A stretch of DNA of 64,000 bases from Astragalus membranaceus (GCA_039519185.1 CM076849.1:36079109-36143108); one strand, 5' to 3'; positions 21,201-34,168 are shown, counted from the first letter of the stretch. Numbers and translations are program-made. Notes: a model not told the origin generated them from the sequence alone.

Positions 21201-22298
21201 AGCTGGTAGACTTGATGGTTGAGAATGATCAATCGAAGAATGAGGATTTCAGATTGGATTCCCAAGATGTGTTGAGGTTCCGTGGTAGGATTTGCATTCC
21301 TGATGATGCAGATATGAAGAGAGCCGTTCTTGAAGAGAGTCACAGAAGTAAGTTAAGTATTCATCCGGGAGCTACGAAGATGTATCAAGATCTGAAGAAG
21401 TTGTTTTGGTGGCCTGGTATGAAGCGAGATGTGGCACAGTTCGTTGATGCATGTTTGACTTGCCAGAAGTCGAAGGTTGAGCATCAGAAGCCTGCTGGAC
21501 TAATGCAACCGTTAGAAATTCCAGAGTGGAAATGGGATGGCATTTCGATGGACTTTGTGACGGGATTGCCTAATACTGCGAAAGGGTATGATGCAAATTG
21601 GGTGATTGTTGACAGGTTAACGAAATCGTCTCATTTTGTTCCTATCAGCATCACGTATCCGGTGTCGAAGTTGGCAGAGATTTATATCCGGGAGATTGTG
21701 AAGCTTCATGGAGTTCCTAAGAGTATTGTTTCGGATAGAGATCCGAGGTTCACTTCAGATTTCTGGAAGAGTTTGCAAGAAAAGTTGGGGTCTAAGTTGA
21801 GGTTGAGTTCGGCAAATCATCCTCAGACAGATGGCCAGCCTGAGAGGACAATTCAGTCATTAGAAGATTTGTCGAGGGCTTGTGTTTTAGAACAAGAAGG
21901 TTCGTGGTATTCCTACCTTCCACTGATAGAGTTCATGTATAACAACAGTTATCATTCTAGTATTGGGATGGCACCTTTTGAAGCATTATATGGTCGGAAG
22001 TGTAGAACCTCGTTGTGTTGGTATGAGTCTGGAGAGAGTGTGGTGCTTGGGCCGGAGATTGTTCGAGAGACAACTGAAAAGGTGAAGTTGATCCGTGAGA
22101 AGATGAAGGCTTCGCAGAGTCGACAGAAGAGTTATCACGACAAGCGGGGGAAAGACTTGGAGTTTCAGGCGGGTGAGCATGTATTTTTGGGAGTCACTCC
22201 GGTGACCGGTGTTGGACGTGCTTTGAAGTCGAAGAAGCTCACTCCTCCGTTTTATTGGTCCTTATCAGATTTCAGAAAGAGTTGGGAATGTTGCATAT
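18297..22298 (+). pseudogene. gag-pol: Element B gag-pol, 5' portion, frameshifted (gag, protease, RT, RNase H, integrase)
   Basis: ATG 18297 opens gag (MAGRNDAAIAA), but a net loss of about 52 bp near 18543 relative to copy A moves the rest into another frame, which then stays open to 22303. Three CCHC knuckles lie at about 19005-19170, protease DTGATHCFI near 19296, RT catalytic FIDDILIYS near 20257, RNase H VYCDASKMG near 20696, and the integrase zinc region CLTCQKSK near 21450. The integrase triad is near 21549 (MDFVTG), 21735 (SDRDPRF) and 21835 (GQPERT). A second single-base shift near 22250 precedes element C, which breaks the gene at 22298. The rest lies at 33833-34168. Unable to make a normal polyprotein. 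Confidence 0.9.
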
Positions 22299-25241
22299 TG
22301 TAGCGACCGAAAAATCCGGGTGAGGATTCCTCGAAGGTTCAAAGATGAAGCCGCCACCAAAATTTAGTTTAAGGGCAAATATTGGAAAATCCCTTTGAGT
22401 TTGGATAAGGGTCCTTGAGACCAGATTTGGGTTCGGGAGTCGGTTATGCGTGGGGAAGGTAGTAGCACCCCACGACATCCTTCCTAAGGAAGGTTACCTG
22501 CTAATTAGTTGTAGGAGCGAAAGTTAATTTTGAAAACATTTATTTTTACCCTTTTATTGTGAAGAAAGAAGAAAATTGATACTTTATTTAAGAAGATGAT
22601 TATTTAGGAAAGGACTAAAAAGGTTTTTTATTAATGCAATTGACAGAGGTCGGCCGCCCTCTGCTCCTACGTATCTCTTGGTAGAGAATCAAATCACACG
22701 TAGTTCTTGGGTAGAAAAATGTTTGTTGGTTGGTATTTTTTAATATAGGGATTTTAGGACTCCTGAGTGATCAGTTCATTTGTCCTAAAACGATGACTAA
22801 CCTGACTGTACAGTCAGCTTAGTCCCCTATTTTGTGAAAATAGAGTTTTTGGAGTTTGGAAAATGGTTTGAAGTGTGTTAATTGTTTGATTTTATTGGAA
22901 TAGGGGTTTTAAGATTCCTGAGCCGTACGGCTCATTTATCCTAGAACGCTGACGAACCCGTCTGTACAGTCGGCTTAATCCCCTAATTTGAGAATTTGTT
23001 TCGTGGAAAGAAACGTGTTTGTGTTTATTTTAATTTAGAAATTTGTTTGTTTTAAATAGGGATTTTAGGCCATGATCCGTGACGGTTCATTAGTGACCTA
23101 AAAAGCAGCCTAACCCGACTGTACAGTCGACTTAGTCCCCTATTTATGTTTTTTGAAAATGAAATATTTATTTATTTGTTTTTATAGATTTTTTTGTAAG
23201 TTTGTGAAAGAAATTGTTTTTGTAGAGAGAGAAAAAAAGAAGAAAACGAAAAGGGGTACAGCGGTAAAATAGGGGTGTAGTTAACTGCAGGAGGTTGTAT
23301 TATTAATGAGGGGGGTGCGAATAAGAGAGCAGCCCACAGCTTTGCTTTAGTGTCCTGGCCCTGCGCAAATGGGCTTACCGGGGGGGTCATGGTGATGAAA
23401 CACAGGGGTGTGTTCAGTAATCTGAATAGATAAATAAAAAATAAAACAAAAATAAAACAAAAAAACTGAGACATATAAAAGCCCACTTATTTTTGACCTA
23501 AACCTAATTTGCCTCAAATTTCACTCCTCCAGCCGCGCCGCTTCTAGAGGCATGAGGAGAGAGAGAGTTAACTCCGCAAATTTCGTGAGAGAGAGGGAGA
23601 ACGAAGGCGGAGATCACGGAGAGAGAGGGAGAACGAAGGCGGAGACGAAGAAGGAGGACGACGCGAAGGGGAAGAACGAAAATAGGAGGGAGAGAAGAGA
23701 CGGTGGCGACTGCGGCGACCCATCGCTTGGTGACGGTGGAGGGATGAAGATGGTGGCGGTGGCTACGTTGTTGTCCGGTTTGAAAAAACGCAAGGGAAGA
23801 GGAGCGGCGACGGCTCAGTTGGGGAGGGCTGATGGCGGTGTTTTGGAGCGGATGGCCACCGTCTACAGTGCCGGAACTAGTGGGTGAGGCTTCGGTTCCT
23901 CTTGTTTTTTCGTTAATATTTTCTCCTTTCTCTTCTAATCTGATTCCTTTTCTTTATGTTTTTTATGTTTGTTTTTTTGGTTCCATTAGGTGGTTCGTGC
24001 GGTGGTGGTGACCGTAGGCTACGATGGTGCTGAGCGAAGGACGGTTCTGATGGTCACCGTGAGCTCACGGTGGGGAAAATCGGTGTTCCGACGGTGTCTT
24101 CCGTCCAACGACCACCGTCTACGGTGGCCGGAATCTACAAGGGTGAGTTTTGCTTGTTTTTTCAGTTTCAAATTTCTTCTATTTTGCTATTTCTGATTTC
24201 TGTTTTTGCTTACTGTATTTTTGATAACAAATTATATACCGATTGTTTCAAATCGTTATAACAAACAATCAGATAAATAAATGACTCTAGGCCTAATAGA
24301 TTTTAGACACCAAGAGCAAGCATTTAGAAATATTTTCAATGTTTCAAATTTAAAAGTACAGTAACTGACCCGAACTCCAGCATCTGATATTTTCCTTCCG
24401 CGTGTTTGCTACGGCTACTGTTATTTATATTCTTGTTTGACTGCTACTGCAGCTGTCTGATTTTCGCGCTTGCTGGCTCTCCTCCTTTATTTCATAAAAT
24501 CTGATTGTTTTCGTTGACTAGGGTTTCGGTGTGAAACCCTAATCGTTTGGGTGTTTTTCTGATTTTTTCTCCTCTGCTTCTGTGTGTTTTTCTCTGTCAA
24601 TTCTTGTGCTCCAGCCCCCTTTTTATAGGTAAAGATTAGGTTTAAAACTTGATTCTCACCTGATTTTCTTTCCTATTTTGCAGGTTTTGGGCTCGGGTTG
24701 GAGAAGGTGGTTGCTTGGTGAGCAAGAAAAGGGCTAGGGTTCAGCTGTTGTTGCTGCTGTTTTTGCATTTTCGTTTTTCTAATTTTTGTGTATTTTTGGT
24801 TATTATATTTTTTGTATTTTTTGGGCTTTTTGTACAATTTGGCATTTTTATATTTTTGGGATTATTGTAATGTTAATTTAATTCTGATTTTACCATATTT
24901 TGTATCATATTTTGGATGTGGTAATATCATTTTTGTGAATCAGATTTTATGTTTTATTTTTTGTGGCTTTTGACAAAAATGGATGAAGCAGGACCAAAAA
25001 GGCTAAACGGGCCCGATACTCAACAAACACTAAAATTAGGCCTGAATGCTAAGAAAGACCCAATTACGCGAGCATAGGTCCGATTAGACAAAAAGGCTTC
25101 TCGGCCTGATTGAAAAAACTCTAAGCGTTGGCCCAAATTAAAACGAGAGCCCAAAAACTTTTCTCGTAATAATGTCTATGACACGCGGACTAAATTAAAA
25201 TGGTTAGGAAAAAAGCGATCAGACAAAATTGGGGTATAACA
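22299..25241 (-). repeat. Element C 3' LTR
   Basis: The downstream LTR for the minus-strand element, nearly identical to 30878-33827, with small differences such as an extra short segment near 22880. The open frames inside it (for example 23552-23887) recur in the other LTR with different ends and have no recognisable domain. Confidence 0.94.
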
Positions 25242-25258
25242 GCTGCCCCTCTTTATTT
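25242..25258 (-). other. Element C polypurine tract
   Basis: The minus strand reads AAATAAAGAGGGGCAGC immediately before TGTTATACCCC. This GAGGGGCAGC-TGTTATACCCC junction is typical of Ogre. Confidence 0.92.
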
Positions 25259-28233
25259 ATATTTTACTAGAAAAGGTGAATGATTTTCAGATTTTCGTAG
25301 TAGAAATAAAAATAAAGATAGAATAGATGCTAATTTTGTCCGCTTAGGGGGAAGATGAGTTAGGGAAAACAAAGAGAGGATTAACACTTGGCGTGTTAAT
25401 CGAGAACAAAAAAGAAATGATCACTGGGGATCTGGCGGAGCACTGGGGCTCTAAAAGAGCATTTGGGCTCTAAGGGGTTGCCTAAACCCTAAAGGACCAA
25501 TTGGGGTCCGAAGGTGCACTGGGGCTTTGAAGGACCACTGGGGGTCCAAAAGAGCACAAACTAGCAATGGTACTAGTAAAATGGTATGCTCGGGGGTGGC
25601 CTTTTTCGAGCGGCCGGAGGGGCAAGATCAGGTCGTTGACCTAATTTGCTCACCTCCAAGGACGTCCACTATGTCTTAGGCTGACACAGCTAGTCTGAAG
25701 GACCTGGGGTCGGATGATCCGTCGCGCTCAGTGGCGACATAGTGATCTTGAGGGTCGAGTTCGAAGTCGTTGCTTTGACATACTGGGTCGAACTGAACTG
25801 ATGGACCTAGGGTCGGATGATCCGTCGGTTGCTCGATAACGCGACGTGCGATCTAGAATGAATGACCATTGGAGGTCTAAGTTAAGACAGCGCTGGGGCT
25901 GCGAAGGACTGCTGGGGTCCGAGGCTCTGAATTGGGGTACGAGACCAGTGATTGGAGCACTGGCTTTGAGGAAACAAACTACTGGGTTTGACACATGGCG
26001 TACTTCTCTAGAACCTAACTAATGAATGCATTTACCTGATAAGGGAAGAGCTATCTATATTTGGCATGTCTAAAAATGCGATGAATGATGCATGCGTGCA
26101 ATATAGATGTGTGAAATGGTAGGTGTCCGATGGGATGAACGAAACGTATGTGAATGCATGATGGAATGATTTATGCTATGTGGATGATTTTTTTTTTTGG
26201 TCCTCCTTTTTGCTTTTCTTTTTGGGGCTCTCTTTTTGCTGGTCCTTCAACTCGCAGGACTCCCGGCATGAGGCTATCAAGTGCATTCGTATTGCTAAGT
26301 CAATTGCGCATGACTGAGACTTATCATTTGAGATGATCGCGCGTTTATTGCTCTATTCCTGCGATTCCTTTCTTCCTTAAAGGTATTTTCATGAGAGACT
26401 ATATCTCTTCTGTGATTCTCGGAAATTTCGTAATGATTGTAATGCTTTTGATTATCCCACATGTTTCACAATCCAGTACCAATTATCACAAAACGTCATT
26501 TCAAAAATAGACAGAAGTAAAAAGAAAGGAAAGTGTTTGATATTGACATTGGAGGCCAAATGTGCAGAAGGCACACCGACTTAAGATTACGTCAGGAATT
26601 TTATTGAAAGAATAGGAAAGCTGAAATACTAAGCAGACTTCTCGGTAGTTAGTGTCCTTGCGGTAACGGTGCCAGCCAGCCATGTTCACGACCTTGATCA
26701 CTCATCATCCGACTTTTGGAAGTGTTGATTGCCTCAATGTTTGTTTAGTCCAACTTCCTGACCCTAATTTTTGCCTGGATCGCCCTTTAGAGTTTTCAAT
26801 CCATCGGGTCGCTCTAATTTTTGCCTAGGCCGCCCTTTTGGGTTTTCAACCTAGCGAGCTTATTTTTGCTTGGCTCATCTTTCTCATTTTTCTATACTCC
26901 ATTTTTAGGCAGCGTTCACCGGAAGTGGGAAGTCTTCCCTGTCCATTTTGTGAGAATTAAGGCTCTTCCGAAGAATGATTTCTTTACCATGTGAGGTCCT
27001 TTATAGTTCGAGGTCCATCTCCTGCGGGAATCCTTTTGGGTATGATTTTCTTGGGCACCAAGTCTCCTTAAAATTGTTGAGGAAAGACTTTGTTAAGTTT
27101 TCTTTATTCTTTTCTTGTTAAATTTTCTTTATTCTTTTCTGATATGACATAAGACCACCGTTCTTGTATTTGGTGAGGTTTAACGGAAGTACTACTCCCA
27201 TCGAACGGGGTTGCCCCTGTTGAAGTATGAACAAGGTCTGATCTCCATGTAAGGTGAAATGTCACTATCATCCCTGATATTCTTTGTTTGTTGTCGCAAC
27301 TGCCCCATTTTTTGGGCGGTATGGGGAGGGATCATGATGCTCGACTTAGAGTCCTTGCGTAGCCCTTTCACCACTGTCCGTGACGATCTTTTTTAGGAAA
27401 GCCGTAACGGCAGACCATATTTCTGGTGAAATGTCACCATCATCCCTGATATTCTTCATCTGTTGCTGCAATTGCCCCATTTTTTTTTGGGCGGTATGGG
27501 AAGGGATCATGATGTTCGACTTGGAGTCCTTACGTAGCCATTTCAACACTGTCCGTGACGATCTTTTTTAGGAAAGCCGTAACGGCAGACCAAGTTTCTC
27601 GACAATCACGGACTTGTTACACCAGTGGGCGTCTTATGTCAGACAAGGTGTTGTAAGCGAACTTTCTTGATTTGCTATCCTTTTGGTGTGATGTTAATTT
27701 TAACACCGTTTTGTCTTCTTCTGTGCCCCAGTTAATCATTTCGTTTGATTCCACGCGAGGCTGGGTCACTTTATCCTTTTGTTCCGTTATTATCATTACC
27801 TCTGGAAGAGTTTCCCAGTTATCTTCAACATATTCCTTGGTTTGATTAATGGGGCGATCAAAGTTATGACATGAATTACCGACGTTATTTTCAAGGACAC
27901 GTTATTTAAGTCTGCATTAGTAGAAATTGAAGAAGGATAAAAGAAAAAGTAAAGTGAGCAAATGAGTAAAAAGGAATTTATCGGAGAATTCAAAATGCTA
28001 TTTTATTAATATTGATACTGGAAAGAAGCATGCATGCCCTTATTGAAATGTCCTAAGGCTTTGGGCGAAGCCATAGGATTTGCATTACGTAACATTACTT
28101 TGAACCGAAAATCACAAGAAAATCAACAATCTCCCAATTCATAAGTGCTTCAAGTGCAGGACAAAGGCGCACAAGGTTGATGATGTTGTTTTTAGCCCTT
28201 TGATCGCCTTCAAAAGCATTGACAGATGACTCC
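25259..28233. other. Element C non-coding interior, pol deleted
   Basis: No protease, RT, RNase H or integrase motif is visible in any frame. The stretch contains short degenerate repeats of a CACTGGGG-containing phrase (about 25430-25560 and 25890-25950), two copies of a phrase with TCGCCCTTTAGAGTTTTCAA-type wording (about 26775-26870), and a tandem duplication at about 27250-27595. Presumably these are Ogre untranslated or degraded sequences left after deletion of pol. Confidence 0.7.
27250..27595. repeat. Tandem duplication of about 172-175 bp in element C
   Basis: GTGAAATGTCAC occurs at 27254 and 27426, and CCGTAACGGCAGACCA at 27402 and 27577. The two copies differ by scattered substitutions and a longer T-run in the second. 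Both carry a similar minus-strand reading frame of unknown nature. Confidence 0.85.
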
Positions 28234-29871
28234 TCATGCCCCTGGCAAAAAGTTAGCGCCTCCGTTCGGAGCATCCTCATTGAAGCTCAACCAATTGGAT
28301 TCGATCAGATCCTGAACCACATGTTTCAGTGCCTTGCAGTTTTCTACTGAATGCCCAATTGCGCCTGCGTGAAATTCGCAAGTGGCGTTCGGGTCATAGC
28401 CTCTCGGGAAAGGAGGTTCTATGGGCCTCATCGGGCGGGGGGAGATTAGGTTGTGACTAGTGAGGTGGTCGAACAGATCTGAGTAGGATGCGGGAATTGG
28501 ATCAAACTGTACATGTCCCCTTTCTGGGTAATTTGGTGGTTTATGGCTTTTAGTGGTTTGGGTAGAGAGGCGCAGGGCTCGAGGATGGTTTTTGGAAGTG
28601 TAAGAGGCTTTCACTGATCTTGTTATGGAGTTGGTTTCCCCTTCATTACCTCTGACAAATCCTGCGAAGGGCTTCCTTGGGTTATTGGTTTCGGCTGAAC
28701 TGTAAGATATTTTCCCGTTTCTCATTCCGCTTTCCAACCTTTCCCCTATGGTGATCATGTCTGAGAAGTTAGAGGATATACTCCCAATTAATCTGTCATA
28801 GAAGGGTGATTGCAACGTATTTATGAACATGGATACCATCTCTTTCTCTAGCAAAGGTGGGGCTACTTGCGCTGCTAACCCTCTCCAGCGTTAAGCGTAC
28901 TCCTTGAATGATTCGTTGTTTCTTTTCACCATATTCTGCAGCTGTGCTCTATCAGGAGCCATATCGATGTTGTATTTGTACTGCTTTAAGAAAGCGTCGG
29001 CCAGATCTTTCCAACATCGAATGTGGGTGCGTTCCAACTGCATGTACCAGCTTGAGGCTGCCCCGGTCAAGCTGTCCTGAAAGTAATGGATGAGCAGTTT
29101 GTCGTCGTGTGCAAATGCGGCCATTCTTCTACAATACATAGTCAGATGGCTAGCGGGACAAGTTACCCCTCTGTATTTGTTAAAGTCGGGAACTTTGAAC
29201 TTGGGTGGGATAATCACATTAGGGACGAGACACAGATCGTATGCATCCCTTGCGCCGACATTGGATCCTTCAATTTCTCTCAGGCGCTCTTCTAGTATCT
29301 GATATTTGTCCTCGGGGTGAGAATCCTCCATTGATTTGTTATGAGAGGGTCCTCTCATGTTGTAGTGAAGAGGAACCATCGGCATTGCAGCGGAGCTCAG
29401 TGGGGGAGTATGATGAATTACTACTGGTGACTGAGTATAACCCTGTGGAATGACCTGTGGTGCAGTCGTAGGACTTGAGAAGTGAACTCGCGGTATTTCT
29501 ACATTTGTATTTTGAGCTGATGGTCCAGCGACTCCCGAAGGTCCTTCCTCTTGATTGGCTTCCATGGTAGGAGGAGCATAACCAGCTGGGAGACCGTAAG
29601 GAGGCCATTGGTAGCTCTGGACGTTCACTCCAGCGGTGTATGGAGTCTCAGAGCTGGGAGGAGGAGGGAGACTTGTAGCATTGTTCTCAGTATTCCCTGC
29701 CGAAACACCTTCATCTACATTTCTTCTCTCGAGGAGTTTCACGAATTCATACATTTGATCTTTCAGCGCCATCATCTCGGTCATTTGATCTTTCAATACC
29801 ATCATCTCGCTCATTTGATCCTTCAGCTTTGCAATGTCTTCTCTCAGAGCCTGATTATCCTCTTCGGTCAT
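28234..29871 (-). pseudogene. gag: Element C gag with one in-frame stop
   Basis: The minus-strand frame starts MTEEDNQALREDIAKLK at 29871, about 1 kb past the primer site, with three 10-residue LKDQM repeats (probable coiled coil) at residues 16-47. The gag core follows (FKVPDFNKYRGVTCP, then SLTGAASSWYMQLE, residues 230-320). TAA at 28893-28891 interrupts it after NNESFKEYA. The same frame continues to 28234 with GERLESGMRNGK and a zinc-finger-like CEFHAGAIGHSVENC at its end. A single base change could explain the stop. Without the stop it is a Tat/Ogre Gag of about 545 residues. No pol follows. Confidence 0.88.
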
Positions 29872-30856
29872 TTTTCTTGTTTGGGAATGAGTCCGGTAGC
29901 GATGTTGATGAACCAGCTTGCCCTTTTACTCTCTGTTTAATTTTCAATTTTTTTTCGTAAGTACGTGAATGAATGAATGAATGAATGAATGAATGTGCAT
30001 GAAATGCAAATGTATGACGCCGGGGAAATTGTAAGTTTCTGTTTGACGCAGGACTGAAAGAGACTTAAAATTTATTAATGCAAAATGTTTGATCTATCTT
30101 GTCAGAAAGAAAGTCTTACAATTCCCTGGCGGTTATAGAAATGTATGAAATGATAATGTGCAATAATTAAATTTTTTTTTATGCCATGCAAAAGGGAAAG
30201 GTAAAAATGCATGAGGTATGCTAAAAAATAAATTGCCAAAATAACATATGATTTTTTTGAAATTTTTTCATTTTAGAAGACCGAAAAAATGTATCAGTGT
30301 TTGTTTGAATGTAGGGGTATGAGGCTCCTTTGTGTCCTGAAAGGGTTCCTTAGAGAATAGGTCTAGGGCTTGTCTGTTGAGTGAACCTTTCAAAGGGCAG
30401 CTCTAAAGAGTCCTACATAAGGTTCCTAGAGCCAACGACCCCAGTTAAGAACACTGATCAACAACAATAGGCAAGCTATAAGGAGTGTCAGCATTCTCAA
30501 GAGGGACCAAACTCTAGGTGAGACTTTCGTGACCACCCAACAGGACGCACATCCAGTTGGCCATCACTACGCAGTCTCGTTCTAACTTAGGTTATTCTCT
30601 AGTACGGGTACAGGACTATTCTCACGTGTGTGCAAAAGCGTGATAGTGAGTGCGTGAAGGAGCAAAATATCAATAATACCCCCCAACCTACAAAACAAAC
30701 AAACACATATACAAAAAGTGGTCTTCTATCCTAGGATTTTCATATTACAAAGAATAATATGCAATGAAAATAAAAGACAGAAATGGAAGGGTAAAAATAA
30801 CATTAAATTAACAACCAATCCTACAACTAATTTAGACTAGGTTTGACTCTCTAAAA
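29872..30856. other. Element C untranslated region between primer site and gag
   Basis: About 1 kb, AT-rich, with a GAAT(n) tetranucleotide run near 29966-29994. Full-length Ogre has an ORF1 here. I see no supported reading frame, so ORF1 is absent or lost. Confidence 0.65.
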
Positions 30857-30875
30857 GTCCCCAGTGAAGTCGCCA
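30857..30875 (-). other. Element C primer binding site
   Basis: The minus strand reads TGGCGACTTCACTGGGGAC two bases after the 5' LTR, the classical Ogre primer site (reported as tRNA-Arg type). Confidence 0.93.
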
Positions 30876-30877
30876 GC

Positions 30878-33827
30878 TGTAGCGACCGAAAAATCCGGGT
30901 GAGGATTCCTCGAAGGTTCAAAGATGAAGCCGCCACCAAAATTTAGTTTAAGGGCAAATATTGGAAAATCCCTTTGAGTTTGGATAAGGGTCCTTGAGAC
31001 CAGATTTGGGTTCGGGAGTCGGTTATGCGTGGGGAAGGTATTAGCACCCCACGACATCCTTCCTAAGGAAGGTTACCTGCTAATTAGTTGTAGGAGCGAA
31101 AGTTAATTTTGAAAACATTTATTTTTACCCTTTTATTGTGAAGAAAGAAGAAAATTGATACTTTATTTAAGAAGATGATTATTTAGGAAAGGACTAAAAA
31201 GGTTTTTTATTAATGCAATTGACAGAGGTCGGCCGCCCTCTGCTCCTACGTATCTCTTGGTAGAGAATCAAATCACACGTAGTTCTTGGGTTGAAAAATG
31301 TTTGTTGGTTGGTATTTTTTAATATAGGGATTTTAGGACTCCTGAGTGATCAGTTCATTTGTCCTAAAACGATGACTAACCTGACTGTACAGTCAGCTTA
31401 GTCCCCTATTTTGTGAAAATAGAGTTTTTGGAGTTTGGAAAATGGTTTGAAGTGTGTTTGTTTGATTTTATTGGAATAGGGGTTTTAAGATTCCTGAGCC
31501 GTACGGCTCATTTATCCTAGAACGCTGACGAACCCGTCTGTACAGTCGGCTTAATCCCCTAATTTGAGAATTTGTTTCGTGGAAAGAAACGTGTTTGTGT
31601 TTATTTTAATTTAGAAATTTGTTTGTTTTAAATAGGGATTTTAGGCCATGATCCGTGACGGTTCATTAGTGACCTAAAAAGCAGCCTAACCCGACTGTAC
31701 AGTCGACTTAGTCCCCTATTTATGTTTTTTGAAAATGAAATATTTATTTATTTGTTTTTATAGATTTTTTTGTAAGTTTGTGAAAGAAATTGTTTTTGTA
31801 GAGAGAGAAAAAAAGAAGAAAACGAAAAGGGGTACAGCGGTAAAATGGGGGTGTAGTTAACTGTAGGAGGTTGTATTATTAATGAGGGGGGGTGCGAATA
31901 AGAGAGCAGCCCACAGCTTTGCTTTAGTGTCCTGGCCCTGCGCAAATGGGCTTACCGGGGGGGTCATGGTGATGAAACACAGGGGTGTGTTCAGTAATCT
32001 GAATAGATAAATAAAAAATAAAACAAAAATAAAACAAAAAAACTGAGACATATAAAAGCCCACTTATTTTTGACCTAAACCTAATTTGCCTCAAATTTCA
32101 CTCCTCCAGTCGCGCCGCTTCTAGAGGCATGAGGAGAGAGAGAGAGTTAACTCCGCAAATTTCGTGAGAGAGAGGGAGAACGAAGGCGGAGATCACGGAG
32201 AGAGAGAGGGAGAACGAAGGCGGAGAGGAAGAAGGAGGACGACGCGAAGGGGGAGAACGAAAATAGGAGGGAGAGAAGAGACGGTGGCGACTGCGGCGAC
32301 CCATCGCTTGGTGACGGTGGAGGGATGAAGATGGTGGCGGTGGCTACGTTGTTGTCCGGTTTGAAAAAACGCAAGGGAAGAGGAGCGGCGACGGCTCAGT
32401 TGGGGAGGGCTAATGGCGGTGTTTTGGAGCGGACGGCCACCGTCTACGGTGGCCGGAACTAGTGGGTGAGGCTTCGGTTCCTCTTGTTTTTTCGTTAATA
32501 TTTTCTCCTTTCTCTTCTAATCTGATTCCTTTTCTTTATGTTTTTTATGTTTGTTTTTTTGGTTCCTTTAGGTGGTTCGTGCGGTGGTGGTGACCGTAGG
32601 CTACGATGGTGCTGAGCGAAGGACGGTTCTGATGGTCACCGTGAGCTCACGGTGGGGAAAATCGGTGTTCCGACGGTGTCTTCCGTCCAACGACCACCGT
32701 CTACGGTGGCCGGAATCTACAAGGGTGAGTTTTGCTTGTTTTTTCAGTTTCAAATTTCTTCTATTTTGCTATTTCTGATTTCTGTTTTTGCTTACTGTAT
32801 TTTTGATAACAAATTATATACCGATTGTTTCAAATCGTTATAACAAAAAATCAGATAAATAAATGACTCTAGGCCTAATAGATTTTAGACACCAATCGCA
32901 AGCATTTAGAAATATTTTCGATGTTTCAAATTTAAAAGTACAGTAACTGACCCGAACTCCAGCATCTGATATTTTCCTTCCGCGTTTTTGCTACGGCTAC
33001 TGTTATTTATATTCTTGTTTGACTGCTACTGCAGCTGTCTGATTTTCGCGCTTGCTGGCTCTCCTCCTTTATTTCATAAAATCTGATTGTTTTCGTTGAT
33101 TAGGGTTTCGGTGTGAAACCCTAATCGTTTGGGTTTTTTTCTGATTTTTTTCCCCTCTGCTTCTGTGTGTTTTTCTCTGTCAATTCTTGTGCTCCAGCCC
33201 CCTTTTTATAGGTAAAGATTAGGTTTAAAACTTGATTCTCACCTGATTTTCTTTCCTATTTTGCAGGTTTTGGGCTCGGGTTGGAGAAGGTGGATGCTTG
33301 GTGAGCAAGAAAAGGGCTAGGGTTCAGCTGTTGTTGCTGCTGTTTTTGCATTTTCGTTTTTCTAATTTTTGTGTATTTTTGGTTATTATATTTTTTGTAT
33401 TTTTTTGGGCTTTTTGTACAATTTGGCATTTTTATATTTTTGGGATTATTGTAATGTTAATTTAATTCTGATTTTACCATATTTTGTATCATATTTTGGA
33501 TGTGGTAATATCATTTTTGTGAATCAGATTTTATGTTTTATTTTTTGTGGCTTTTGACAAAAATGGATGAAGCAGGACCAAAAAGGCTAAACGGGCCCGA
33601 TACTCAACAAACACTAAAATTAGGTCTGAATGCTAAGAAAGGACCCAATTACGCGAGCATAGGTCCGATTAGACAAAAAGGCTTCTCGGCCCGATTGAAA
33701 AAACTACTAAGCGTTGGCCCAAATTAAAACGAGAGCCCAAAAACTTTTCTCGTAATAATGTCTATGACACGCGGACTAAATTAAAATGGTTAGGAAAAAA
33801 GCGATCGGACAAAATTGGGGTATAACA
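30878..33827 (-). repeat. Element C 5' LTR
   Basis: The upstream LTR (2950 bp) for the minus-strand element, ending at 33827 next to the CATAT duplication (33828-33832). It matches 22299-25241. Confidence 0.94.
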
Positions 33828-33832
33828 CATAT

Positions 33833-34168
33833 AGAGTGGCTTTACCGCCTAATCTTTCGAATTTGCAAGACGTGTTTCATGTGTCGCAACTTCAGAAGTA
33901 CATTTCAGATCCATCTCATGTAATCCGCATGGATGATGTGGAGGTACGGGATAATCTCACGGTGGAGACGATGCCTGTACGGATCGAAGGTCATGAAGTG
34001 AAAGTTTTAAGAGGCATGGAGATTGCGTTGGTGAAAGTAGTCTGGCTAGGAGCTGCTGGAGAGAGCATGACGTGGGAGCTGGAGAGCAAGATGCGGGAAT
34101 CCTATTCCGAGCTGTTTGAATCAGGTAAATTTCGAGGACGAAATATTCTAAGTGGGGGAGAGTTGTAA
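33833..34168 (+). pseudogene. gag-pol: Element B gag-pol, 3' portion: integrase C-terminus and chromodomain
   Basis: Directly after element C's target duplication the frame resumes with RVALPPNLSNLQDVFHVSQ, a typical integrase C-terminal region, and ends with a chromodomain-like segment (VKVVWLGAAGESMTWELE). Chromodomains in this lineage are thought to guide integration to heterochromatin. The stop TAA (34166-34168) lies within the first five bases of the 3' LTR. This piece is separated from the rest of the gene by 11.5 kb of element C. Confidence 0.9.
34150..34163 (+). other. Element B polypurine tract
   Basis: AAGTGGGGGAGAGT directly precedes the 3' LTR (TGTAACGC). It overlaps the last codons of gag-pol. 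The equivalent in element F is AAGTGGGGGAGAA. Confidence 0.9.

Larger units (their letters stand above)
22299..33827 (-). mobile_element. Element C: gag-only Ogre derivative (Tat clade)
   Basis: Two LTRs of about 2.95 kb (22299-25241 and 30878-33827) flank a 5.6-kb interior, with target duplications CATAT at 22294-22298 and 33828-33832. On the minus strand the LTR starts TGTTATACCCCAATTTTG and ends GGTCGCTACA, the 5' LTR (right) is followed by TGGCGACTTCACTGGGGAC, and the 3' LTR (left) is preceded by AAAGAGGGGCAGC. All are Ogre signatures. Full Ogre elements are far longer, with an extra ORF1 and a complete pol. Here only gag remains and no protease, RT or integrase is visible. The LTRs differ at roughly 1% by eye. 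Confidence 0.93.

Noticed and set aside
23552..23887. Arg/Glu-rich 111-codon frame in the Ogre LTR as a gene
   Set aside because: Low-complexity GA-rich LTR sequence; the other LTR copy (near 32130) does not keep the same frame.
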